Both the position numbers and the translations under genes were made by a program. From Limnohabitans sp. (GTDB lineage Bacteria; Pseudomonadota; Gammaproteobacteria; Burkholderiales; Burkholderiaceae_C): a DNA stretch of 15,317 nucleotides. The notes beneath the pieces were generated by a model. That model ran no database searches. It was not told the origin of the DNA and saw only the letters and a list, made by a program, of their open reading frames with translations. Location: NCBI GenBank assembly GCA_015657605.1, contig JACDQO010000443.1:1-15317 (forward strand), written 5' to 3'. Of the stretch, positions 1-8,974 are shown one piece after another; position 1 is the stretch's first letter; each line of letters begins with the position of its first letter.

Positions 1-500
1 CCACGGCCGACGGGCACCATGGAGTCGATCGACTTCAGGCCGGTTTGCATGGGTTGGTCAACCGATTTACGCGCGATCACGCCAGGGGCGACTTTCTCGA
101 TCACGTCGGTCATCTTGGCGTTGATGGGGCCTTTGCCGTCAATCGGCTGACCCAAGGCGTTCACAACGCGGCCAATCAGCTCGGGGCCAACGGGCACTTC
201 CAGAATGCGGCCGGTGCACTTGACCGTGTCGCCTTCGGAGATGTGCTCGTACTCACCCAAGATCACGGCGCCCACCGAGTCACGCTCGAGGTTCAGGGCC
301 AGACCAAAAGTGGCAGCGCCATCGGCTGTGGGTGGGAATTCGAGCATTTCGCCCTGCATCACATCGGACAGACCGTGCACACGAACGATACCGTCGGTCA
401 CCGACACCACTGTGCCTTGGTTGCGGATATCGGCGCTGGCGGACAGCCCTTCAATGCGGCTCTTGATCAGTTCAGAAATTTCTGCGGGATTGAGTTGCAT
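1..500 (-). CDS. atpA: ATP synthase F1 subunit alpha (N-terminal part, runs off left edge)
   Basis: This is the alpha subunit of the F1 catalytic head, which carries the non-catalytic nucleotide sites and pairs with beta at the membrane's cytoplasmic face. Only the first 166 codons are present. They begin [19 protein letters not shown], typical of alpha, and contain the beta-barrel crown domain (about residues 25-95). The window ends at SMVPVGRG, just before the expected Walker A loop, so the catalytic core lies outside. The ATG at 498-500 is preceded by AAGGA at a good distance, which supports the start. It is the last visible gene of the operon, 44 bases after atpH. A small inverted repeat (ACCGC-5-GCGGT, 539-553) overlaps the atpH stop and might affect mRNA processing or coupling. 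Identification is secure; the gene is incomplete only because of the window edge. Confidence 0.97.
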   Translation of the reverse strand, partial: MQLNPAEISELIKSRIEGLSASADIRNQGTVVSVTDGIVRVHGLSDVMQGEMLEFPPTADGAATFGLALNLERDSVGAVILGEYEHISEGDTVKCTGRILEVPVGPELIGRVVNALGQPIDGKGPINAKMTDVIEKVAPGVIARKSVDQPMQTGLKSIDSMVPVGR

Positions 501-544
501 GACTCTTTCCTTCTTTCTTTAAATATGTCCGGTCTCCAACCGCA

Positions 545-1075
545 TCAAGCGGTGAGGGCCGATTTCATTTGTTCCAGTCGGGCTTTGACAGAGGTGTCAA
601 GCACCTCATCACCCACCACCACACGAATGCCACCGATCAGAGTGGCATCGAGCTCGACGCTCACATTGAGCTTGCGCGCAAAGCGTTTTTCGAGCGTGGA
701 CGACAAATCGGCCAAAGCCGAAGCGTCGATGGGAAATGCGCTGTAAACAACTGCATCAGCAGTGCCACCTTGCGCATTCATCAGGGCCCGGTACTGCTGC
801 GCGACGACAGGCAGTGCACTGAGACGGCGGTTTTCGATCACCAGTTGCAGGAAGTTCTTACCGGCCTCAGGCAGTGCTGTTCGAAGCACGCCAGAGATCA
901 GCTCAAATGCCTGCTCATCGGACACTTTGGGGCTGTCGACAAACTGTTGCAATTGCGCGTTTTCCGCAACAGCAGCCAGTTCATCCAGCCAAGCGGCCGT
1001 GCCAGCAAGATCGGATGCCTGCGCTTTGAAAAGCGCTTCGGCATAAGGGCGGGCGATGGTAGCAAGTTCTGCCAT
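545..1075 (-). CDS. atpH: ATP synthase F1 subunit delta
   Basis: The delta subunit sits on top of the F1 head and ties it to the peripheral stalk formed by the b subunits. The protein is 176 residues, the usual length for this family. The N-terminus ([19 protein letters not shown]) shows the typical ARPYAxALF helix of the delta N-terminal domain that contacts alpha. The C-terminal end carries the family signature [16 protein letters not shown]. The start at 1075 is an ATG with a GAGAAGACC-type purine stretch upstream. The gene lies between atpF (22-base gap) and atpA, the standard bacterial order, and should be co-transcribed with both. Nothing is unusual in it. Confidence 0.97.
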   Translation of the reverse strand: MAELATIARPYAEALFKAQASDLAGTAAWLDELAAVAENAQLQQFVDSPKVSDEQAFELISGVLRTALPEAGKNFLQLVIENRRLSALPVVAQQYRALMNAQGGTADAVVYSAFPIDASALADLSSTLEKRFARKLNVSVELDATLIGGIRVVVGDEVLDTSVKARLEQMKSALTA

Positions 1076-1097
1076 GGTCTTCTCTGGCTGGAGCTTT

Positions 1098-1568
1098 TTA
1101 CAGCTCGGTCTTGAGGCGGCTCAGCAGATCAGCGTGAACGCCGGCATTGACTTCCTTGCGGAGAATCTGCTCGGCGCCTTTCACGGCCAAAGCTGCGACC
1201 TGCTCACGAAGAGCTTCACGCGCTTTGACAGCTTCCTGCTCAGCTTCAGCTTTTGCAGCGGCGATGATCTTGTTGCCTTCTTCGGTGGCACGTGCTTTGG
1301 CGTCGTCAACGATGCCATTTGCACGGCGCTCGGCATCTGCCAAACGCGAAGCCGTCTCGGTGCGCGACTGGGCCAATTCGGCCTCAACACGCGCATTGGC
1401 ATTGCTGAGCTCGGCTTTGGCTTTGTCGGCGGCAGCGAGGCCGTCAGCGATTTTCTGTGCCCGTTCGTCGAGCGCTTTTGTGATCGGGGGCCACACGAAT
1501 TTCATCGTGAACCACACCAGAATCGCAAAAACGATCATCTGAATGAACAGAGTAGCGTTAATGTTCAC
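1098..1568 (-). CDS. atpF: ATP synthase F0 subunit b (GTG start)
   Basis: The b subunit forms the dimeric peripheral stalk that holds F1 against the a subunit in the membrane. At 156 residues it has the standard length. Residues about 5-26 are the single membrane helix ([20 protein letters not shown] region). The rest is a charged, alanine-rich helix (about 30-150) that forms the coiled-coil stalk. The start codon is GTG at 1566-1568, not ATG. It is chosen because the resulting N-terminus, MNINATLF, matches the family and an AAGGA ribosome binding site lies 7 bases upstream. The next in-frame ATG would cut into the membrane helix. It follows atpE after 36 bases and precedes atpH. Confidence 0.96.
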   Translation of the reverse strand: MNINATLFIQMIVFAILVWFTMKFVWPPITKALDERAQKIADGLAAADKAKAELSNANARVEAELAQSRTETASRLADAERRANGIVDDAKARATEEGNKIIAAAKAEAEQEAVKAREALREQVAALAVKGAEQILRKEVNAGVHADLLSRLKTEL

Positions 1569-1604
1569 GGTTCAGTCCTTCTTCTGTTGGAAGAGGTGTG
1601 TGAA

Positions 1605-1904
<300 letters not shown>

Positions 1905-1909
1905 CGTCA

Positions 1910-2788
1910 TCAATGTGCATCGTGCGCCTGGCCTGTGTAGACCAAGGTCAACATCATAAAGATGAAGGCTTGCAAGGTGATGACCAAGATGTGGAACAGT
2001 GTCCACACAGTACCGGCGATGACATGGCCAATGGCCAAACCCACACCCGTTGTTGACAACGCCCAGCCGCCACCCATCAGGGCAATCAACATGAACACCA
2101 ACTCACCTGCAAACATGTTGCCAAACAGTCGCATGCCATGCGAGACAGTTTTGGCCAGATATTCAATCATCTGCATCAAAAAGTTGATCGGATAAAGGAT
2201 CCAATGATCACCAAAGGGTGCAGCCACCAGCTCATGGGACCACCCTCCAAAGCCTTTGATCTTGATGTTGTAGAAGAGGCAGATGAGCAGCACGGAACAT
2301 GAAAGGCCCAGTGTCGTGGACAAATCGGCGGTTGGCACAACGCGCATGTAATCCTTGAATCCCAATGCTGGACCAGCGGCATGCCAAGCCGCAGGCAACA
2401 GATCCACAGGCAACATGTCCATCGCGTTCATCAAGAAAATCCAGACGAAGACGGTCAATGCCAAAGGAGAGATCAATTTGCGACTCTTGGCGTTGTGGAT
2501 CACGCCCTTGGCCTGGTTTTCCACCATTTCGGACAAGATTTCGACCGCTGCCTGGAAACGACCGGGAACACCCGAAGTCGCCTTGCGGGCAGCAGACCAC
2601 AAAAAGAAACTACCAACCACGCCCAAAACCAAGGAGAAAAAGACCGAGTCCAGATTGAACAGACTGAAGTCGACAATGCTTGTTTGCTTCACACCTTCGA
2701 ATGAAAAGTTCATTTGCAAGTGTTGCAGGTGGTGCTGGATGTACTCTCCAGCCGTTGGGGCATGCGCGCCAGCGTTTTCAGCAGACAT
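1910..2788 (-). CDS. atpB: ATP synthase F0 subunit a
   Basis: The a subunit forms the two proton half-channels beside the c-ring. The protein is 292 residues with several membrane helices and an extended N-terminus (about 1-45). That length looks normal for this group. The catalytic arginine is Arg220, within [15 protein letters not shown] (216-230), which matches the E. coli Arg210 region. Two other conserved blocks are PTADLSTTL (152-160) and the last helix [13 protein letters not shown] (272-284), which lines the channel. The ATG at 2786-2788 lies 15 bases after the atpI stop. atpE follows after a 56-base gap that holds its translational leader. The protein looks intact. Confidence 0.97.
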   Translation of the reverse strand: MSAENAGAHAPTAGEYIQHHLQHLQMNFSFEGVKQTSIVDFSLFNLDSVFFSLVLGVVGSFFLWSAARKATSGVPGRFQAAVEILSEMVENQAKGVIHNAKSRKLISPLALTVFVWIFLMNAMDMLPVDLLPAAWHAAGPALGFKDYMRVVPTADLSTTLGLSCSVLLICLFYNIKIKGFGGWSHELVAAPFGDHWILYPINFLMQMIEYLAKTVSHGMRLFGNMFAGELVFMLIALMGGGWALSTTGVGLAIGHVIAGTVWTLFHILVITLQAFIFMMLTLVYTGQAHDAH

Positions 2789-2803
2789 AAATCACCAATC
2801 AGT

Positions 2804-3322
2804 TCAATAAAAAGTCGGTTTCGATTTTCGTTGCACCCAGCCCAGCGCCAAAGCCAGCCAGTACACCTTGATCGTCACCACGAAGCTGGCCACCAAGGCA
2901 AGCCAGCTCAAATCAGATATCACTTTAGGCGCCACCAAAAGCAACGCCACGGTCAAGACTATTTTGACCAACTCCCAGGCGAACAAGCCCACCAGCGCAA
3001 CTTTAGGGTGGGCCACTTGCATTTGTCGGCGCAAAGCCCTGACAAACACCATGGCAGGTATCACCACAGCCACCACACCCCAAGCCACTGAAGCAGCCAA
3101 TCGCCGCTCATCCGTCAATAGCCATGTCAGCAAAACCATCACGGCACCTACACAGGCCTGCAAAGCGACGATGCGCCAGGGCATCAATGCAGGATTCCTC
3201 AGCCGCCAAACTTGAGCCTCATCGGCTGTCAGGGGCTTGAATTCAGGTTCCGTGACATCATCTGTAGCACTTGCTTTCAGTTTGTCTGGGACCGCTTGCG
3301 AAGTTGAGGCGATGTCAGTCAT
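2804..3322 (-). CDS. atpI: ATP synthase accessory subunit I
   Basis: This small membrane protein is encoded first in many bacterial atp operons. In some species it acts as a chaperone for c-ring assembly or is linked to Mg2+ uptake, and it is usually dispensable. The 172-residue protein has a polar N-terminus (1-48) and then four hydrophobic segments (about 50-68, 76-94, 108-132 and 136-160). The last lies near VTIKVYWLALALGWVQ. The sequence is poorly conserved across bacteria, so the call relies on position (directly ahead of atpB on the same strand), membrane topology and size. The ATG at 3320-3322 is the natural start. As first gene of the operon, its upstream region should hold the atp promoter. 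Confidence 0.88.
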   Translation of the reverse strand: MTDIASTSQAVPDKLKASATDDVTEPEFKPLTADEAQVWRLRNPALMPWRIVALQACVGAVMVLLTWLLTDERRLAASVAWGVVAVVIPAMVFVRALRRQMQVAHPKVALVGLFAWELVKIVLTVALLLVAPKVISDLSWLALVASFVVTIKVYWLALALGWVQRKSKPTFY

Positions 3323-3511
3323 CTCAATTGGCGCCCAGGTTAAACATGCATCAAGCGTTGCAAAGCCTCAGATTCTATACGTAAAAACCCGTGCCTCTCC
3401 ATTTTTTGACCCTAATCCACGCAATTTGTACGGTTTGCGTGCATTCTCTGATGCCTTCACCAAGCTTTGAGTTTTTTAATCACGCCATCACTCCACCTTG
3501 AGTTCAAACCT
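3323..3511. promoter_or_regulatory. Divergent intergenic region, atpI (minus) / copD-like gene (plus)
   Basis: These 189 bases separate two diverging operons and should hold both promoters. On the plus strand TTGACC (3406-3411), 17 bases, then TACGGT (3429-3434) is a possible sigma-70 promoter: the -35 is good and the -10 poor. On the minus strand TAGAAT (3372-3377), overlapping TATAGA (3374-3379), resembles a -10 box for the atp operon, but I find no matching -35. The A/T-rich character supports a promoter region; the exact sites are guesses. Confidence 0.35.
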
Positions 3512-3958
3512 ATGTATGAATGGATTAAATTTTTGCATTTAAGCGCAGGCATCGTCTGGCTTGGCGGCATGGCCTTGGTGATTTTGGCGCTGCGCCCCGT
3601 GGTCATTGCCCGGATGGCACCGCCGGAACGTTTGGCTTTGATGTCGGCCGTATTGAGCCGCTTTTTTGCCATGGTTTGGATCTCCATCGCTTTGTTATTG
3701 GCGTCAGGCTTCTGGATGCTGTCCATGACCGACATGAAGTTGGCGCCCAAAGGCTGGCACGCCATGTCGGGCTTGGGCCTCTTGATGTGCCTGATCTTTG
3801 CGCACATCTGGTTTGCCCCTTTTCGGCGCCTGAAAGCCGCCGTGGCCTTATCCGACTGGCCTGCAGCGGGCAAAGCTTTGGGGCAAATACACCCCATGGT
3901 GCTGGTCAATTTCGCCATCGGGTGGGTTGCTGTATTGGCAGTGGTGGTGTGGCGTTAA
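3512..3958 (+). CDS. CopD-like four-helix membrane protein
   Basis: This 148-residue integral membrane protein resembles the CopD domain family (membrane component linked to copper resistance or uptake; similar domains occur in many proteins of unknown role). It starts MYEWIKFLHLSAGIVWLGG, with the typical FLHLxxGxxWLGG first helix. Four membrane helices are predicted at about 5-27, 47-70, 84-104 and 126-146. Histidines at 9, 83, 98 and 127 fall in or next to helices and could bind metal or heme. The ATG at 3512 is preferred over an upstream non-ATG start at 3467, because the extra 15 residues do not fit the family; no strong Shine-Dalgarno is visible. The ybeD gene follows after 24 bases. 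The fold assignment is fairly safe, but a copper function is not shown. Confidence 0.75.
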   Translation: MYEWIKFLHLSAGIVWLGGMALVILALRPVVIARMAPPERLALMSAVLSRFFAMVWISIALLLASGFWMLSMTDMKLAPKGWHAMSGLGLLMCLIFAHIWFAPFRRLKAAVALSDWPAAGKALGQIHPMVLVNFAIGWVAVLAVVVWR

Positions 3959-3982
3959 GCTTGCGGCTAAACGGGATATTTC

Positions 3983-4282
3983 ATGAGCGCTTCCATCACA
4001 CCGCCCGCAGGCATCGACCCGCGAAAAGACAGCCTGATCGAATACCCCTCGGTCTTTCCCATCAAGGTCATGGGTGCCATGGTCGACGGCTTTGCCGAAG
4101 CCATGTGCCAAGTGGCCCTGCAATTTGACCCCAGTTTTGATGCCCGCACCATCGAGTTGCGCCCCAGCAAAGGCGGCAACTACCTGGGCGTCACACTCAG
4201 CATCACCGCCACCAGCCGTGAGCAACTGGACAACCTGTACCGCGCCCTGACCTCGCACCCGATGGTCAAAATTGTCCTGTGA
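3983..4282 (+). CDS. ybeD: DUF493 / YbeD family protein
   Basis: This is a small cytoplasmic protein of 99 residues of the DUF493 (YbeD) family, a ferredoxin-like alpha-beta fold of uncertain function. Family features are the early segment [13 protein letters not shown] (about 14-26), the central [17 protein letters not shown] (54-70) and the end [15 protein letters not shown] (85-99). The E. coli counterpart also sits beside lipB, which has led to the idea of a link with lipoate metabolism; a role in RNA or protein regulation has also been suggested. Here its TGA stop overlaps the GTG start of lipB (GTGA at 4279-4282), so translation of the two is likely coupled. The family call is strong; the function is open. 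Confidence 0.85.
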   Translation: MSASITPPAGIDPRKDSLIEYPSVFPIKVMGAMVDGFAEAMCQVALQFDPSFDARTIELRPSKGGNYLGVTLSITATSREQLDNLYRALTSHPMVKIVL

Positions 4283-4947
4283 GCATGGACGTTCGGCTTC
4301 TTGGGCAAGTGGACTACTGGCCCACCTACGAAGCCATGCAGGCTTTCACGGCCAATCGCACGCCAAGCAGCCCCGATGAACTCTGGATATGTGAACACCC
4401 CCCGGTGTTCACGCAGGGGCTGGCGGGGCAGGCCTCACACGTTTTGATGCCCGGCGACATTCCTGTGGTCCAGACCAACCGGGGCGGCCAAGTCACCTTT
4501 CATGGCCCTGGCCAGGTCATGGCTTACCCCTTGGTCAACCTGCAACGCGCCGGTTATTTCGTCAAAGAGTATGTTTTCAAGCTCGAAGAATCGGTCATCC
4601 GCACCCTGGCGCACTTCGGCGTGACGGGCCACCGTGTGGCCGGCGCACCCGGCATTTATGTGCGCTTGGACGACCCCTTCAGCCACGCGGCCCTGGTCGG
4701 CCCAGCCCCCGCGGGCGAGACGTTCAAGGGCTTGGGGAAAATCAGCGCCTTGGGCATCAAAGTCAGTCGCCACTGCACCTACCATGGCGCGGCGCTGAAC
4801 GTGGCCATGGACCTGGAGCCCTTTGACCGCATCAACCCGTGTGGTTATGCCGGTCTGAAAACCGTGGACCTTTCTACAATCGGTGTAGAAACCACCTGGG
4901 ACGAAGCCGCCCGCGTACTGGCCCACCAATTGGCCACCCGTTTATGA
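4279..4947 (+). CDS. lipB: Octanoyl-[ACP]:protein N-octanoyltransferase LipB
   Basis: LipB moves octanoate from acyl carrier protein to a lysine of lipoyl domains (pyruvate and 2-oxoglutarate dehydrogenases, glycine cleavage H protein), the first step of lipoate synthesis. Signature [12 protein letters not shown] is at 68-79. The catalytic pair is Lys154 (GKISALGI) and Cys188 (NPCGYAGL). The 222-residue length is normal. Compared with short enzymes such as E. coli LipB, the stretch about 130-150, rich in Pro, Ala and Gly, looks like an insertion just before the catalytic lysine. The start may be GTG at 4279, overlapping the ybeD stop, or ATG at 4285 two codons later. lipA follows after 46 bases, giving the complete endogenous lipoylation pathway. 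Confidence 0.96.
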   Translation: MSMDVRLLGQVDYWPTYEAMQAFTANRTPSSPDELWICEHPPVFTQGLAGQASHVLMPGDIPVVQTNRGGQVTFHGPGQVMAYPLVNLQRAGYFVKEYVFKLEESVIRTLAHFGVTGHRVAGAPGIYVRLDDPFSHAALVGPAPAGETFKGLGKISALGIKVSRHCTYHGAALNVAMDLEPFDRINPCGYAGLKTVDLSTIGVETTWDEAARVLAHQLATRL

Positions 4948-4993
4948 AACCCTGCCTGCGCACCCACGCAGCAGCAGCGACTGAAAGATCCGA

Positions 4994-6006
4994 ATGAGCA
5001 ACACCCCGACCGAACGCAATGTGGTTCGTGAAGTGCAAAGCGTTGAAAACTACGACCCGATGGCCAAGCAAAAAGCAGCCGCCAAGCTCTCCCGGATTCC
5101 CGTGAAGGTGGAACAGGCCGAAGTGCTGAAAAAACCTGACTGGATCCGCGTCAAAGCCGGCTCGCCCACCACCCGCTTTTACGAAATCAAGGACATTTTG
5201 CGGGCCAACAAACTGGTGACCGTGTGCGAAGAAGCCAGCTGCCCCAACATCGGCGAATGCTTTGGCAAAGGCACGGCCACCTTCATGATCATGGGCGACA
5301 AATGCACTCGCCGCTGCCCGTTTTGCGACGTAGGACACGGCCGCCCCGACCCGCTGGATGTGAACGAGCCCGACAACTTGGCCAGACCATTGCGCAGCTC
5401 AAACTGAAGTATGTGGTCATCACCAGCGTGGACCGCGACGACTTGCGTGACGGCGGTGCGGGCCACTTTGTGGAATGCATCCGCAAGACGCGCGAACTCT
5501 CGCCCACCACCCAAATCGAAGTGCTGGTGCCCGACTTCCGGGGCCGCGACGACCGCGCCTTGGAGATCCTGAAAGCCGCACCGCCTGACGTGATGAACCA
5601 CAACATGGAAACCGTGCCTCGCCTTTACAAAGAAGCACGTCCCGGCTCGGACTACCAGTTCTCGCTGAACCTGCTCAAAAAATTCAAGGCGCTGTTTCCA
5701 AATGTGCCCACCAAGAGCGGCCTGATGGTCGGCTTGGGCGAGACGGACGAAGAAATCCTCGACGTCATGCGCGACATGCGTGCGCACAACATCGAGATGC
5801 TGACCATTGGCCAGTACCTCGCCCCCAGCAACAGCCACCTGCCAGTACGCCGCTATGTGCACCCCGACACCTTCAAGATGTTCGAGGCCAAAGCCTACGA
5901 GATGGGCTTTTCGCACGCGGCTGTAGGTGCGATGGTGCGCTCGAGCTACCACGCTGATCAGCAGGCGCATTCGGCGAGCCAAAACTTGGCCGACAGCCGC
6001 GCCTAA
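4994..6006 (+). CDS. lipA: Lipoyl synthase LipA (single-base frameshift near 5382)
   Basis: LipA is a radical SAM enzyme that inserts two sulfurs into protein-bound octanoate. Both iron-sulfur clusters are visible: the sacrificial cluster Cys78/83/89 ([12 protein letters not shown]) and the radical SAM cluster Cys104/108/111 (CTRRCPFC). The C-terminal RSSYHA supplies the serine ligand. The reading frame breaks after EPDNLA: frame one reads ARPLRSSN and stops at 5407, while the next frame continues [20 protein letters not shown] exactly as the family requires. Adding one C to the GCC at 5381-5383 restores a 337-residue protein of normal length. Lipoyl synthase is rarely dispensable and the rest is perfectly conserved, so a sequencing error is more likely than a pseudogene. 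It lies between lipB and the yghU-like gene. Confidence 0.93.
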
Positions 6007-6039
6007 CGCCTTTCAAACGCCACACACATTGAGCCTGCC

Positions 6040-6912
6040 ATGACCGACTCCAGCCCATACACACCGCCCAAAATCTGGACTTGGAACAAAGCCAATGGCG
6101 GGCGTTTTGCCAACATCAACCGCCCAGTAGCAGGTGCCACGCACGAGCAGGAACTGCCACGCGGCAAACACCCGCTGCAGCTGTATTCACTGGGCACGCC
6201 CAACGGCGTCAAAGTCACCGTCATGCTTGAAGAGTTGCTGGCCTTGGGTCACGCTGGGGCCGAATACGACGCATGGCTGATCCGCATCAACGAAGGTCAG
6301 CAGTTCGGCAGCGGCTTTGTCGGCGTCAACCCCAACTCCAAAATCCCGGCCTTGCTGGACTGCAGTGGCGAGCAGCCCGTGCGCGTTTTCGAGTCGGGCG
6401 CCATCTTGCTGTACCTGGCTGAAAAGTTTGGTGCCTTGGTGCCCACTGAGCCAGCCCAACGAGCCGAATGCCTGTCCTGGCTTTTTTGGCAAATGGGCAG
6501 CGCACCTTATCTGGGTGGTGGCTTTGGGCATTTTTATGCCTACGCACCCATCAAAATCGAATACGCCATCGACCGCTTTGCCATGGAAGTCAAACGCGAA
6601 ATGGACGTGCTCAACCAGCGCCTGGCACAAAGCCGCTTCATTGCGGGCAATGACTACACCATCGCCGACGTCGCCATCTGGCCTTGGTACGGCGCACTGG
6701 CCAAAGGCTTGCTCTACGAAGCGGGTGAATTTTTGCAGGTGCACGAATACACCCATGTGCAGCGCTGGGCCGAAGAACTGGCGCAACGCCCTGCGGTGCA
6801 GCGCGGGCGCATGGTCAACCGCGTGATGGGCGCGCCAGAGTCGCAGCTGCATGAGCGCCACGACGCCAGTGACTTTGACACCCGCACACAAGACAAAATC
6901 AAGCCGGCATAA
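6040..6912 (+). CDS. yghU: YghU-type (nu-class) glutathione S-transferase
   Basis: This 290-residue cytoplasmic protein belongs to the YghU/YfcG group, which has disulfide reductase activity toward glutathione-linked disulfides. A long N-terminal extension (1-45, with PPKIWTWNKANGGRFA) is characteristic of YghU. The thioredoxin-like domain follows, with TPNGVKV at 53-59 (glutathione-binding loop), NSKIPAL (99-105, cis-Pro) and ESGAILLYLAEKFG (118-131). The all-helical domain includes FIAGNDYTIADVAIWPW. E. coli YghU is of nearly the same length. It begins 33 bases after lipA on the same strand and may be the last gene of that transcript. A functional link with lipoate synthesis, for example thiol redox balance, is only suggestive. 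Its end faces the ptsI end. Confidence 0.92.
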   Translation: MTDSSPYTPPKIWTWNKANGGRFANINRPVAGATHEQELPRGKHPLQLYSLGTPNGVKVTVMLEELLALGHAGAEYDAWLIRINEGQQFGSGFVGVNPNSKIPALLDCSGEQPVRVFESGAILLYLAEKFGALVPTEPAQRAECLSWLFWQMGSAPYLGGGFGHFYAYAPIKIEYAIDRFAMEVKREMDVLNQRLAQSRFIAGNDYTIADVAIWPWYGALAKGLLYEAGEFLQVHEYTHVQRWAEELAQRPAVQRGRMVNRVMGAPESQLHERHDASDFDTRTQDKIKPA

Positions 6913-6915
6913 GTT

Positions 6916-6952
6916 CGGCAAAAGGTCAGCTGGTCGGGCGCTGATGTTGCCG
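6916..6952. terminator. Candidate bidirectional terminator between convergent yghU and ptsI
   Basis: The 40-base gap between two converging genes is almost filled by an imperfect hairpin. The outer stem is CGGCAA (6916-6921) with TTGCCG (6947-6952). The inner stem is TCAGC (6926-6930) with GCTGA (6940-6944). There is a small internal bulge and a 9-base loop. No T-run follows on either side, so it is not a classical intrinsic terminator. Position between stop codons and two-strand symmetry argue for an end-of-transcript role. Confidence 0.4.
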
Positions 6953-8701
6953 CTATGCGCTCATGCGAGCAGCTGGATCGTCCGAGTCAAGCACCTGCTC
7001 AGCCCACAGCGCCAGCTTGGTGGCGTCTGAGCGCAGCACCTGTTGTTTAACGGACAGGATCTGCGAGGGGTGCATGGAAAAACTGCGCAAGCCCATCCCC
7101 AGCAGCAAACGGGTCATGGCCACATCACCCGCCATCTCGCCGCACACCGACACACCCTTGCCTTGTCGGTGACATTCGACGATGGTGTCGGCAATCAGGC
7201 GCAGCACCGCCGGGTGCAGCGGGTCATAGAGGTGCGCCACCGACTCGTCGGCCCGGTCGATGGCCAGGGTGTACTGGATCAGGTCGTTGGTGCCGATGGA
7301 CAAGAAATCAAAGTGTTTGAGGAACAGCCTCAATGACAAGGCGGCGGCCGGGATCTCGATCATCGCGCCCAGTTTGACCGGGCCATGGGCTGCGCCACGG
7401 CGGTCTAATTCGTGTCTGGCTTGGTCGATCAGGGCCAGGGTCTGGCGGATCTCGCTGCCATGCGCCAGCATGGGAATCAGCAGGTGCACTTGCCCATGCG
7501 CTGCAGCGCGCAAGATGGCGCGCAGCTGGGTGAGGAACATGGCCGGGTCGGCCAAGCTCCAACGTATGGCGCGCAAGCCCAGCGCAGGGTTGAGGTGCGC
7601 CGCGTCGTGGCGAGTCTCATCGAGCGGTTTGTCGGCCCCCACATCCACCGTGCGGATGGTGACCGGCAAACCGTTCATGCCATCGACCGCACGGCGATAG
7701 GCTTGGTATTGTTCTTCTTCGTCAGGCAAATGCCCCTGGCGACCCATGAACAAAAATTCACTGCGAAACAAGCCAACGCCCACAGCCCCGGCGGTGATGG
7801 CCGCCTGGGTGTCTTCGGGCATTTCGATGTTGGCCAAGAGCTCGATTTTTTGGCCGTCCAGGGTGACGGAGGGGGTGTGTCGCAGGCGGGCCAAGCGCTC
7901 GCGCTCCAAGTCGCCCTGGCGTTGCTTGAAGCCGTAATCGGCCAAGATGATGGGGGAGGGGTCGACGATGACCACGCCCGCATCGCCATCGATGATGACC
8001 CAGTCGTCTTGTTTGACCAGCTGGCTGGCGGTGCGCGCGCCCACCACCGCTGGGATGTCCAAGCTGCGGGCCACGATGGCGGTGTGCGAAGTTTTGCCAC
8101 CCACATCGGTCACAAAGCCGGTGAAGACACTTTGCTTGAACTGCAGCATGTCGGCGGGCGAGAGGTCGTGCGCCACCAACACCAGGGGCACATCGGTATC
8201 GCCCAACTGCAGTTCTTGTTGGGGGCGCTGTGGCCGCTTGGCTTGCGCCACCATGGACCCCGTGCCTTTGAGGCAATGCAGCACGCGCTCGCCCACTTGC
8301 TCCATGTCGGCTTTGCGTTCACGCAAATAAGGGTCTTCCATTTCCTCGAACTGGCGAACGATGATTTCCAGCTGGCTGGTCAGCGCCCATTCGGCGTTGT
8401 ACAGGCGCGTCTTGATCCAATGCACCACACCCGAGGTCAGTTCTTCGTCTTGCAGCAGCATCAGGTGCACGTCGAGCAGCGCCACCAGTTCGTGCGGTGC
8501 GTCTTTGGGCATGCCTTTTTGCAGGCGCTGCAGCTCATCTACCACCGCATCACGGGCCACACGCAAGCGCATGATTTCGGCACCCACTTGCTCGGGGCTC
8601 ACAAAATAGTGCGCCACATCGACCCGGCTGGAGGCCACCAGAACCGCGCGCCCTATGGCGATGCCACGCGCCACCGCCAGACCATGGATGCTGAAGGTCA
8701 T
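6953..8701 (-). CDS. ptsI: Phosphoenolpyruvate-protein phosphotransferase (Enzyme I)
   Basis: Enzyme I takes phosphate from phosphoenolpyruvate and passes it to HPr, the entry step of the PTS. The protein is 582 residues, the normal size. The phosphorylated residue is His206 in GGKTSHTAIVARS (201-213). The C-terminal PEP-binding barrel includes LFRSEFLFMGR and the active-site Cys520 in SVCGEMAGD. It begins MTFSIHGLAVARGIAIGRAV, typical for the family. The ATG at 8699-8701 lies 3 bases after the HPr stop, so the two genes are tightly linked. It closes the minus-strand block lipoprotein-MFS-EIIA-HPr-EI. No EIIB/EIIC genes are present, which suggests a regulatory chain, as in many beta-proteobacteria. 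The protein is intact. Confidence 0.97.
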   Translation of the reverse strand: MTFSIHGLAVARGIAIGRAVLVASSRVDVAHYFVSPEQVGAEIMRLRVARDAVVDELQRLQKGMPKDAPHELVALLDVHLMLLQDEELTSGVVHWIKTRLYNAEWALTSQLEIIVRQFEEMEDPYLRERKADMEQVGERVLHCLKGTGSMVAQAKRPQRPQQELQLGDTDVPLVLVAHDLSPADMLQFKQSVFTGFVTDVGGKTSHTAIVARSLDIPAVVGARTASQLVKQDDWVIIDGDAGVVIVDPSPIILADYGFKQRQGDLERERLARLRHTPSVTLDGQKIELLANIEMPEDTQAAITAGAVGVGLFRSEFLFMGRQGHLPDEEEQYQAYRRAVDGMNGLPVTIRTVDVGADKPLDETRHDAAHLNPALGLRAIRWSLADPAMFLTQLRAILRAAAHGQVHLLIPMLAHGSEIRQTLALIDQARHELDRRGAAHGPVKLGAMIEIPAAALSLRLFLKHFDFLSIGTNDLIQYTLAIDRADESVAHLYDPLHPAVLRLIADTIVECHRQGKGVSVCGEMAGDVAMTRLLLGMGLRSFSMHPSQILSVKQQVLRSDATKLALWAEQVLDSDDPAARMSA

Positions 8702-8704
8702 GGC

Positions 8705-8974
8705 TTACTCGCCTTCGCCGAATTTGTCGTTGATCAAGGCCAGCAAGGCGGTCAAGGCATCGTCGGCTTGCTCGCCAATGGTCTCGACCACCACTTCGCT
8801 GCCCAAGCCGGCTGCCAGCATCATGACACCCATGATGCTTTTGGCATTGATGCGGCGCTCGCCTTTGCTGAGCCACACCTCGCACGGAAAACTGCCTGCC
8901 AATTTGGTGAGCTTGGCGGACGCGCGGGCATGCAAGCCCAATTTATTGCTGATGGTCACGGTGGCTTGGGGCAT
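8705..8974 (-). CDS. ptsH: Phosphocarrier protein HPr
   Basis: HPr is the small phosphate carrier between Enzyme I and EIIA proteins. The 89-residue protein starts MPQATVTISNKLGLHARAS, with the phosphorylated His15 in its LGLHARAS motif. Ser46 lies in AKSIMGVMMLAA, the site that HPr kinase modifies where that enzyme exists. The ATG at 8972-8974 is chosen because it gives the canonical HPr N-terminus; a longer reading to 9013 would add 13 residues unlike HPr. The start lies inside the end of the EIIA gene (32-base overlap), and ptsI follows after 3 bases. All three must be co-transcribed and are probably translationally coupled. Confidence is very high. Confidence 0.97.
   Translation of the reverse strand: MPQATVTISNKLGLHARASAKLTKLAGSFPCEVWLSKGERRINAKSIMGVMMLAAGLGSEVVVETIGEQADDALTALLALINDKFGEGE

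Noticed and set aside
539..553. ACCGC-5-GCGGT inverted repeat at the atpH stop
   Set aside because: It is too short to call as a regulatory element. It is mentioned only in the atpA entry.
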